A stretch of DNA of 5,213 bases. Source: Chloroflexota bacterium (GTDB taxonomy: Bacteria > Chloroflexota > Limnocylindria > Limnocylindrales > CSP1-4). Location of the stretch: assembly GCA_016875645.1 (NCBI GenBank), contig VGPE01000203.1, forward strand, positions 1 through 5,213, written 5' to 3'. Of the stretch, positions 1-5,113 are shown piece by piece (positions within the stretch are counted from its first letter, which is position 1; the number at the start of each line of letters is the position of its first letter). Both the position numbers and the translations under genes were made by a program. The notes below the pieces were generated by a model, which worked only from the letters and a program-made list of their open reading frames with translations, was not told the DNA's origin and searched no databases.

Positions 1-1260
1 GCCGCCGCCGCGTCGCCTTCGACCAGCCCGGCGGCCACGACCGCCGCCGCGACCCCGGGACCCACGTCAGGACCCATCAGCGCGCCCACGTCGACGCCGC
101 CGGTCACGCCGGGCCCCACGATCGGCCCCGGCGCCACCGTTCCACCCTTCGCGCCGGGCAACGCGGGCCTGTTGTGGGACGCACTTCGGCTCACCCAGGA
201 GCACTTCGTCCGGCGCGGCCAGTTGGACCCGAACCGGCTGACCTACGGTGCGATCAGCGGCCTGATCGGGGCCCTCGGCGACCCGGGGCACACGGCGTTC
301 CTCACGCCCGACCAGGCCCAGAGCGAAACCGAGGCACTCGACGGGACGATCGTGGGGATCGGGATCTTCCTCGCCCTCGAGTCGGGCACGCCGGTCATCG
401 TGTCGGTGATCGACCGCTCGCCGGCCGATCGTGCCGGCCTTCGCAGCGGCGATGCGCTGGTCGGCATCAACGGCGCGAGCGCCGCGGCATTGACAGTCGC
501 GGAGATCGCCGCGCGCATCCGAGGCGCCGAGGGCACAACGGTGACCCTGACTGTGATCCACCGTGGCACGGACGTTCCCGTCGACATCACGATCCGCCGC
601 GAGCGCATCGTCGTGCCGGCCGTGACCTGGGCGATGGTGCCCGGCACGACCATCGCCGACCTGCGCGTGACGCAGTTCTCTGCCGGCGCCGAGGAAGAGT
701 TTCACCAGGCGCTTCGGGCCGCCCGCCAGGCCGGCGCGAGCGCACTCGTCGTGGACCTGCGCAGCAACCCCGGTGGCTACGTCGGCGAGGCCGTGGAGAT
801 CGTGAGCAGCCTCGTGGAGAAGGGCACCGTCTACGTCCGGCGCACGGCCGACGGCAAGGAAATCCCGGTCCCCGTGAAGGGATCGGCCCTCGCCCCGGAC
901 CTGCCGCTCGTCGTCCTCATCGACTATGGATCGGCCAGCTCCGCCGAGATCACCGCCGGCGCGCTGCAGGACACCGGCCGGGGCCGCCTGGTCGGGATCC
1001 GGACGTTCGGCACGGGCACCGTGCTCAACACGTTTTCGTTGCCCGACGGCTCGGCGCTGCGGCTCGCGGTCGAGGAGTGGCTCACACCGAACCGCTCGTT
1101 CATCTTCCCCACCGGAATCACGCCCGACGAGCGGGTCGAATTGGACCCGGACGCCGTGCCGCTCGATCCGATCGACCTGCGCGACCTGACGCCGGCCGGC
1201 CTGCGCGCCTCGGGCGACACGCAGCTGCTGCGCGCGATCGACCTCCTGCGCGGCGGCTGA
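1..1260 (+). CDS. S41 family (C-terminal processing) peptidase with PDZ domain, 5' partial, atypical active site
   Basis: The reading frame is open from base 1 to TGA at 1258-1260 (419 codons), so the true start and any signal or anchor lie off the left edge; the TTG at 172 is not a credible start. Codons 1-50 are an Ala/Pro/Thr/Ser-rich low-complexity linker, as found between an N-terminal membrane anchor and the periplasmic or extracellular part of CtpA-type proteases. Codons about 55-110 are the helical N-terminal S41 segment (ALGDPGHTAFLTP). Codons about 112-203 are a PDZ domain (GIGIFL ligand loop, SPADRAGLRSGDALVGING), which in this family recognises substrate C-termini. The peptidase core follows, with DLRSNPGGYVGEAVE at 252-266 and GSASSAEITAGALQD at 310-324, where Ser313 is the expected nucleophile. 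The general-base Lys expected 25 residues later (TFGKG) is Thr338 (TFGTG), and the supporting Gln four residues on is Leu342. The fold assignment is firm; proteolytic activity is uncertain. The M24 gene follows 49 bp downstream. Confidence 0.92.
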   Translation, partial: AAAASPSTSPAATTAAATPGPTSGPISAPTSTPPVTPGPTIGPGATVPPFAPGNAGLLWDALRLTQEHFVRRGQLDPNRLTYGAISGLIGALGDPGHTAFLTPDQAQSETEALDGTIVGIGIFLALESGTPVIVSVIDRSPADRAGLRSGDALVGINGASAAALTVAEIAARIRGAEGTTVTLTVIHRGTDVPVDITIRRERIVVPAVTWAMVPGTTIADLRVTQFSAGAEEEFHQALRAARQAGASALVVDLRSNPGGYVGEAVEIVSSLVEKGTVYVRRTADGKEIPVPVKGSALAPDLPLVVLIDYGSASSAEITAGALQDTGRGRLVGIRTFGTGTVLNTFSLPDGSALRLAVEEWLTPNRSFIFPTGITPDERVELDPDAVPLDPIDLRDLTPAGLRASGDTQLLRAIDLLRGG

Positions 1261-1282
1261 CGCGAGACACTCTGGCCTCGCA

Positions 1283-1296
1283 GGGCTCCGGAGCCC
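1283..1296. promoter_or_regulatory. 14-bp perfect palindrome just upstream of the M24 gene RBS
   Basis: GGGCTCCGGAGCCC reads the same on both strands and lies in the 49-bp gap between the S41 stop and the M24 start, ending 4 nt before the Shine-Dalgarno run. In RNA it could form a 5-bp stem with a CCGG loop that partly competes with ribosome access; as DNA it could be a dimeric repressor site. In sequence this GC-rich a palindrome of this length may also be chance. No U-run follows, so it is not a convincing terminator. Confidence 0.3.
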
Positions 1297-1300
1297 GATG

Positions 1301-1307
1301 GGAGGGG
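1301..1307 (+). promoter_or_regulatory. Ribosome binding site deciding the M24 start
   Basis: GGAGGGG is a strong Shine-Dalgarno match with 4-5 nt to ATG at 1310. An in-frame ATG at 1298 would add MGGD, but then this purine run would be inside the coding sequence. That ATG has only a weak GGAG (1290-1293, inside the palindrome) before it. I therefore prefer 1310, though the spacing is on the short side. Confidence 0.6.
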
Positions 1308-1309
1308 AC

Positions 1310-2464
1310 ATGACGATCGCACCGATCGATGCCGCCGAGCGCGCCTGGCGCCTGGCGCGCATCCAGCGTGAGCTGCGCCGGCGGGGCCTGGGCGGCGCCG
1401 TGCTGACCGAGCGCGCCAACTTCGAATACGTGACGGGCTACTGGCTGCCGCCGCTGTGGTCGTCGTACACGCGCCTGCTCGCCGCCATCGTGCCCGCGAA
1501 TGGCGATCCCACGCTGGTGCTGCCGGGCTTCGTGGCCGACGGGGCGCGCGACCTCGGCTTTTGCGTTGAGCAGTACGACACGCTGGAACGCGGCGCCGGC
1601 GAGCTCCTGGCCGCGGGGCTCGGCTCGGCCGGGCTCGGCGGCGAACGGATCGGCATGGAGTTGGGTCGCGAGACCCGGCTGGCCACGACCGTCGACGAGC
1701 TCGAGCGGCTGCGCGGTGCGATCACCGGACGTCTCGAGGACGTCGCCGACGTGATGTGGGCCGCACGAGCCATCAAGTCGCGCGCGGAGACCGATCGGCT
1801 GCGGGTCGCCTGTTCCGCCAACGCCGCCGCACACGCAGCGGGCTACGGACAGCCACGTGAAGGCCAGTCGGAACTCGCGGTGGCTGCCGAGATGATGGCC
1901 GCCGGAACCCGCGACGCCGCCGCCGAGGGGACGTGGGTCGCGGCCGGCTGGATCGGCATCACCTCGGGCGCGGGCAGCTACAACCGGTTCGTGGCAGGTC
2001 CGCGCGATCGCCGGCTGGAGCGTGGCGACATGCTCTGGGCGGACATCGGGTTCACCGCCGACGGCTATTGGTCCGACACGTGCCGCGCCGCCGTGGTGGG
2101 CGGGCCGTCCGCCCGGCAGATCGACCGCCAGCACCGGATCGACGAGGCCACCAATCGCGGCATCGAGATGCTGCGGCCCGGCGTCGCGATCGCCGATGTG
2201 GCGCGGACGATGCGCCGCGTCTCGGCCGAGCTCGGCCTGGCCGGACTTGGATTCGGCCGCCTTGGACATGGCATCGGGTTGACCGCGACCGAGCCGCCCA
2301 GCGTGGTGGAGCACGACCGCACGATCCTCGAGGCGGGCATGGTGATCACCGTGGAGCCCGCAGCCGTTCACGAGGACGGCCTGTACTGCTGCGAACAGAT
2401 CAGCGTGGTCGGCGACCCGCCCGAGCTGCTTTCACCCGACCCGACGCACCTGCGCACGATCTGA
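1310..2464 (+). CDS. M24 family metallohydrolase (Xaa-Pro peptidase/creatinase fold)
   Basis: A 384-residue protein of usual length for the family; it has no signal peptide and is probably cytoplasmic. Residues about 1-140 resemble the creatinase-type N-terminal domain (a helix, then AVLTERANFEYVTGY). From about residue 150 (ARAIKSRAETDRLRVA) the pita-bread catalytic domain follows. All five dinuclear-metal ligands are visible: Asp245 (WADIGF), Asp256 (WSDTCR), His320 (GHGIGL), Glu349 (TVEPAA) and Glu362 (CCEQIS). The family usually removes the residue N-terminal to proline or cleaves Xaa-Pro dipeptides with Mn or a similar metal. The two extra active-site histidines of E. coli aminopeptidase P (His243 and His361) have no counterpart: Thr327 occupies the second position, and there is no His between residues 210 and 245. 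Substrate specificity is therefore open; a non-peptidase M24 activity is possible. It follows the S41 gene by 49 bp, probably in the same transcript. Confidence 0.9.
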   Translation: MTIAPIDAAERAWRLARIQRELRRRGLGGAVLTERANFEYVTGYWLPPLWSSYTRLLAAIVPANGDPTLVLPGFVADGARDLGFCVEQYDTLERGAGELLAAGLGSAGLGGERIGMELGRETRLATTVDELERLRGAITGRLEDVADVMWAARAIKSRAETDRLRVACSANAAAHAAGYGQPREGQSELAVAAEMMAAGTRDAAAEGTWVAAGWIGITSGAGSYNRFVAGPRDRRLERGDMLWADIGFTADGYWSDTCRAAVVGGPSARQIDRQHRIDEATNRGIEMLRPGVAIADVARTMRRVSAELGLAGLGFGRLGHGIGLTATEPPSVVEHDRTILEAGMVITVEPAAVHEDGLYCCEQISVVGDPPELLSPDPTHLRTI

Positions 2465-2522
2465 CGCGGCTTCCCGAGGCTCGCCGAACTGCAGCAGCCG
2501 CCGGCGGGCGGGCCGGACTCCG

Positions 2523-2528
2523 TAGACT
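2523..2528 (+). promoter_or_regulatory. Putative -10 box for a leaderless CopC transcript
   Basis: TAGACT fits the TAnnnT -10 pattern and ends 7 nt before the ATG at 2536. This is the spacing at which transcription would begin at or next to the start codon. No Shine-Dalgarno sequence is present in the gap (AGCGGCC), which supports leaderless initiation as known from Actinobacteria, Deinococcus and relatives. No -35 hexamer is recognisable in the GC-rich stretch upstream, and a 10-bp palindrome CCGCCGGCGG lies at 2498-2507. The box marks the probable separation of the CopC operon from the peptidase genes. Confidence 0.45.
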
Positions 2529-2742
2529 AGCGGCCATGTCCCACCCCATCCGCTGGCGCCGCCGGGCCCAGCCGTTTTTGATCGCGCTCGTGACACTGCT
2601 GGCGATGCCGTCGGTCGCCCTCGCGGACGCGGAACTGGTGCAGGCCGTTCCGCAGGACGGCGACGTCCTGACCGAGTCGCCGCCAGCGGTGACGCTCCGA
2701 TTCGACGAGGAGATCGACCCGGATCGCTCGTCCGTGTAGGTG

Positions 2743-2760
2743 CGCCGCGGATCCGCGGTG
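2743..2760 (+). other. Palindromic hairpin between the TAG and the G8 run in the CopC gene
   Basis: CCGCGGATCCGCGG (2745-2758) is a perfect 14-bp palindrome. Adding C2743-G2760 and a G2744-U2759 wobble gives a 7-bp RNA stem with a GAUC loop. It starts four bases after the TAG codon and ends nine bases before the eight-G run. It could stall polymerases, raising the chance of a replication or sequencing error nearby, or act as a stimulatory structure for recoding. Confidence 0.4.
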
Positions 2761-2769
2761 GTGGCACGC

Positions 2770-2777
2770 GGGGGGGG
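2770..2777 (+). other. Run of eight G at the CopC frame break
   Basis: The only homopolymer of this length in the gene lies exactly where the CopC reading frame shifts. Seven G would restore the frame (ARGGVDPGAP). The last G is also the first base of a GTG codon from which the downstream half is open. Such runs are indel hot spots in replication, transcription and sequencing. Confidence 0.7.
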
Positions 2778-2918
2778 TGGACCCGGGTGCTCCGGACACC
2801 CTCACTGTCTCCCTGCCGGCGCTCACGCCGGCAACCTACGAGGTTCGCTGGACGGTGGCCTCCAGCGACGGCCACCTCGTCCGGGACCGGTACACGTTCA
2901 AGGTGGCCACACCACCGC

Positions 2919-2954
2919 CGACTCCGACACCACCGTCGACTCCGACACCATCCC
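2919..2954 (+). repeat. Two tandem 18-bp units coding for the Pro/Thr/Ser stalk
   Basis: Units at 2919-2936 and 2937-2954 share CGACTCCGACACCA and differ at the 3' end. They encode TPTPPS-like sequence in the stalk between the CopC domain and the membrane helix. Looser CCCACGCCGA-like repeats follow to about 3000. The stalk probably evolved by short tandem duplication; it has no other evident role. Confidence 0.55.
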
Positions 2955-3209
2955 TGGCCCCCAGCCCCACGCCGAAGCCCACGCCGAGCGCACGCCCATC
3001 CGGACCGCCTCCATCTGGCACGCCCGCGCCAACGACCTCGCCGACCCCGGTCCCGACGCCCCTCGTCACGGCGCCACCCACCGCGTCGCCGTCCTCGGCC
3101 GCAACTCCGGTGCCCACGGACCCGGAGCCGGCGACCTCCGCCACCGACGTGGTCATCCCGCTGGCCGCGCTGGCCGCCCTCGTGGCAGCGTTCGCCGTGT
3201 ACTTCCTGC

Positions 3210-3215
3210 GGAGGA
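3210..3215 (+). promoter_or_regulatory. Ribosome binding site of the membrane protein, inside the CopC 3' end
   Basis: GGAGGA lies 7 nt before ATG 3223, inside the codons for the basic C-terminal tail of the CopC protein. Together with the ATGA overlap (3223-3226) it fixes the start of the membrane protein and indicates translational coupling. Confidence 0.75.
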
Positions 3216-3222
3216 GACGCGA

Positions 3223-4617
3223 ATGAGCCGCATCGTCCGGACACTCGCAGTGGCCGGGCTGTGGCTCGCCCTGCCCGGCGCCGTGGCCGCCCACGGCCTC
3301 TCCACCACGCTCCAGAGCCCGGGACCGCTGGTCGCCTACCTCGCGGGAGCCGCACTGGCCGTTGCGCTCTCGTTCGCCATCGTCATTGGCGCCGACATCC
3401 GCCCGGGACGCCCTGCCCCGGAGCGGACCGTCCCAGTCCGACGCTGGATCCGGCTGTCCCTGCGTGTACTGGGCGTCGTTGCCTACACGTGGATCGTGGC
3501 CCAGGGACTGGTCGGTGGCAGCTCGGCCGGCGAAGTGGCGACCCTGTTCCTGTGGATCTACGGCTGGGTCGGGGTCGCCATCCTGTCGGCGTTCGTCGCC
3601 CCCGTCTGGCGCTGGCTGGACCCGTTCACGACGATCTTCGATGCCGGCGCGTGGGTGGTCCGGCGATTGGGCGTTCGGGGCTGGGAGCCGGCCGAGCTCT
3701 CGGCCCGCTTCCGCGGGTGGCCGGCCGTCGTCGGTCTGTTCTTCTTCATCTGGCTCGAGATCGCGGGCAGCCTCGCGCCGCTGTGGATCGTCCTGATCGC
3801 CTACACGATCGTGACGCTCCTGTGCATGGCCCAGTTCGGGCGCGACGAGTGGCGCGAGCACGGCGAGACATTCGGCGTCTGGTTCGGCCTGCTGAACCGG
3901 CTCGCGACCGTCCGCCAGGTGCCGTTCCGGGACGACGTGGTCATCCGCAGCCGCGTTGCGCAGGGCATCCTCGTCGCCCAGTGGCGCACGCCCGAAGTGG
4001 TGCTGGTGGCCGTGGGCACCGGCTCCATCCTCTACGACGGGCTGTCGCAGACCCAACCGTGGTTCGGGTTGTTCGGCATTCCCAGCATGGCCTCGCAGAC
4101 GATCCTGCTCGCCGTCTTCCTGGCCGGAATCGTGGCGGCGGCGCTGCTCGTCGCTCGCCCCGTCGGACTCAACGCGATCGGCTCAGGCCTGCTGCCGATC
4201 GCCGTCGGGTACCTCGTCGCCCACTACCTCACCTACCTCCTCATCGACGGGCAGCGCTTCCTGATCTCGATCTCGGATCCCCTGCAGCGAGGCTGGGACC
4301 TGTTCGGGACCGCGTTCTTCGTCCCTTTCGGCGACTTCCCGGCCGGCCTCGTGTGGACGATCCAGATGCTGACGGTGATCGGCGGGCACATGGTCGGCGC
4401 GTGGGCCGGCCATGGCCGCGCGATCGAGTCCGGCGAGCCGCGGGAGATGCGACGCCGCGAGGTGCCCCTGGCAGCGCTGATGGTGTGTCTCACTGCCCTC
4501 ACCCTCTGGTCCCTTGGCCAGGTGGTGATCGAACCCCCCGAAGGCGGGGCGGCGGCAACTGCGCCGGCACCGCCGCCCGGCCTGGTCCCGCCGAGCGGAG
4601 GAGCGCCGGTAACGTAA
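3223..4617 (+). CDS. Polytopic membrane protein coupled to CopC (family often annotated 'fenitrothion hydrolase')
   Basis: A 464-residue protein starting with a signal-like helix (1-22) ending AVAA, so cleavage would expose His24 (HGLSTT). About ten hydrophobic segments follow, near residues 34-57, 80-98, 104-127, 166-182, 184-204, 258-275, 290-311, 316-341, 374-396 and 414-436, then a Pro/Ala/Gly-rich tail. Possible metal ligands in or next to helices are His334 (VAHYLTY), His389 and His397 (GGHMVGAWAGHGRA); His213 is in a loop (REHGETFGVWFGLLNRL). The WLDPF, FGVWFGLLNRL and GHMVGAWAGHGRA segments recall actinobacterial membrane proteins labelled 'fenitrothion hydrolase' in databases. That label is not supported by any hydrolase motif here. 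The ATGA overlap with a CopC gene suggests a membrane copper-handling role similar to CopD or YcnJ, but the sequence does not look like a CopD domain. The gene is real; its function is inferred from context. Confidence 0.85.
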   Translation: MSRIVRTLAVAGLWLALPGAVAAHGLSTTLQSPGPLVAYLAGAALAVALSFAIVIGADIRPGRPAPERTVPVRRWIRLSLRVLGVVAYTWIVAQGLVGGSSAGEVATLFLWIYGWVGVAILSAFVAPVWRWLDPFTTIFDAGAWVVRRLGVRGWEPAELSARFRGWPAVVGLFFFIWLEIAGSLAPLWIVLIAYTIVTLLCMAQFGRDEWREHGETFGVWFGLLNRLATVRQVPFRDDVVIRSRVAQGILVAQWRTPEVVLVAVGTGSILYDGLSQTQPWFGLFGIPSMASQTILLAVFLAGIVAAALLVARPVGLNAIGSGLLPIAVGYLVAHYLTYLLIDGQRFLISISDPLQRGWDLFGTAFFVPFGDFPAGLVWTIQMLTVIGGHMVGAWAGHGRAIESGEPREMRRREVPLAALMVCLTALTLWSLGQVVIEPPEGGAAATAPAPPPGLVPPSGGAPVT

Positions 4618-4989
4618 CGCGGTCCTGACCCGCACGGCCGGGCGTACGATCAGTCGACCGCCAACGACGCCCCCCGGCCCACCACGGCGCTCGAGCATTC
4701 GCGACTGGCCAGAGCAGTACTACGACGCGATGAGGCCCGCAGTTGCTTCCGTGGATCCGCCTTGGCGGCGCCGGTACTGCCCCCACCGGTAGCGTGCGTC
4801 GCAAGGGCCAGCCGTGGGCCCTGACGCAGCGTCCGGGGCACGGGGCAGCCCGGTTCGGGCTGGATCCGAGCCTGCCTGCCGCGCTCATACTGCCGCCACC
4901 AGACGCGGGCACGCGATCGAGCCGACCGCCGCGCGGATCCGGGCCTTGCTCCGGTCCGGTGGGTGGCAGGTACTGCTGCTGGCAGTGCC

Positions 4990-5007
4990 CGGCGCCGTGA
5001 GGCGCCG
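4990..5007 (+). terminator. 7-bp GC hairpin with GUGA tetraloop, possible terminator or structured RNA element
   Basis: C-GGCGCC-GTGA-GGCGCC-G forms a perfect 7-bp stem closed by a GNRA tetraloop, a very stable RNA fold. It lies between the convergent genes, 370 bp after the membrane-protein stop. No T-run follows, so intrinsic termination is not assured; such GC-rich stems without U tracts are common ends in high-GC bacteria. Confidence 0.35.
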
Positions 5008-5072
5008 ATGCGGCCGCGGTGAGCGTCGCGGGCGCCCGAAGTCGCGGGCCGAGCAGGGCGGCCCGGCGGCGG

Positions 5073-5097
5073 ACCGGGGTCGCGGGGTCCCCCCGGT
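5073..5097 (-). terminator. Hairpin just downstream of the phosphotriesterase-family gene
   Basis: ACCGGGG (5073-5079) and CCCCGGT (5091-5097) are perfect inverted 7-bp arms with an 11-nt loop. On the minus strand the hairpin begins 16 nt past the stop codon at 5114-5116, the usual place for a terminator. There is no U-run on the minus side, so the call rests on position and stem strength. Confidence 0.4.
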
Positions 5098-5113
5098 GTT
5101 CGTCGTCGGAGGG

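Larger units (their letters stand above)
2536..3226 (+). pseudogene. CopC-domain copper-binding membrane-anchored protein, interrupted by TAG and a frameshift
   Basis: From ATG 2536 the frame runs 67 codons to TAG at 2737-2739, giving an Arg-rich n-region, a hydrophobic stretch (residues 11-30, cleavage after VALA) and the first half of a CopC domain (AVPQDGDVLTESPPAVTLRF, then EIDPDRSSV). The second half is in the +1 frame from about 2777 to TGA 3226: DPGAPDTLTV, YEVRWTVASSDGHLV and YTFKVA. Reading TAG as a residue and removing one G from the G8 run at 2770-2777 joins both halves as one 229-aa protein with RRGSAVVARGGVDPGAPDT at the junction. After the domain come a Pro/Thr/Ser stalk of about 85 residues, one transmembrane helix (VVIPLAALAALVAAFAVYF) and a basic RRRRE tail, so the copper domain would face outward. 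The Asp and His of the CopC copper site remain (codons 2867 and 2873), but the usual mature N-terminal His appears to be Asp31. The stop overlaps the next gene as ATGA. The gene may be decayed, mis-sequenced or, less likely, recoded. Confidence 0.82.
4618..5113. other. About 500 bp convergent intergenic region without a supportable gene
   Basis: The reading frames here (for example 4743-5000 on plus and 4885-5166 on minus) are Arg/Pro-rich, lack a Shine-Dalgarno sequence and show no family motif. I find no tRNA T-loop and no RNase P, tmRNA or SRP signature. The region holds GC hairpins near 4990-5007 and 5073-5097, three copies of GTCGCGGG (5025, 5041, 5079), three GGATCC sites between 4753 and 4940, and a TAnnnT-like TACGAT at 4645-4650 without a gene after it. 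It separates two convergent transcripts and may contain decayed coding sequence. Confidence 0.5.

Noticed and set aside
67..1419. Long minus-strand open frame (450 codons) opposite the S41 gene
   Set aside because: Very Arg/Asp/Ala-rich translation without domains; it is the antisense shadow of a GC-rich real gene with clear S41 motifs.
1118..2371. Minus-strand open frame (417 codons) opposite the M24 gene
   Set aside because: It spans two real plus-strand genes, has no family motif and has antisense composition.
2737..2739. TAG as a pyrrolysine codon
   Set aside because: Pyrrolysine occurs mainly in methylamine methyltransferases; nothing in the window supports its machinery, and CopC has no need of it. 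The frameshift after it would also remain unexplained.
2740..3222. Apparent N-terminal extension of the membrane protein back to GTG 2740
   Set aside because: This frame merely stays open through the out-of-frame part of the CopC gene; the translation is low complexity, while ATG 3223 has a good RBS, ATGA coupling and a signal-like helix.
4645..4650. TACGAT as a -10 promoter element
   Set aside because: No credible -35 and no gene or recognisable RNA downstream; one TAnnnT hexamer is weak evidence.
4743..5000. Plus-strand open frame of 85 codons after the membrane protein
   Set aside because: Starts with TTG, has no RBS, is Pro/Arg/Gly-rich and resembles no family; likely non-coding.
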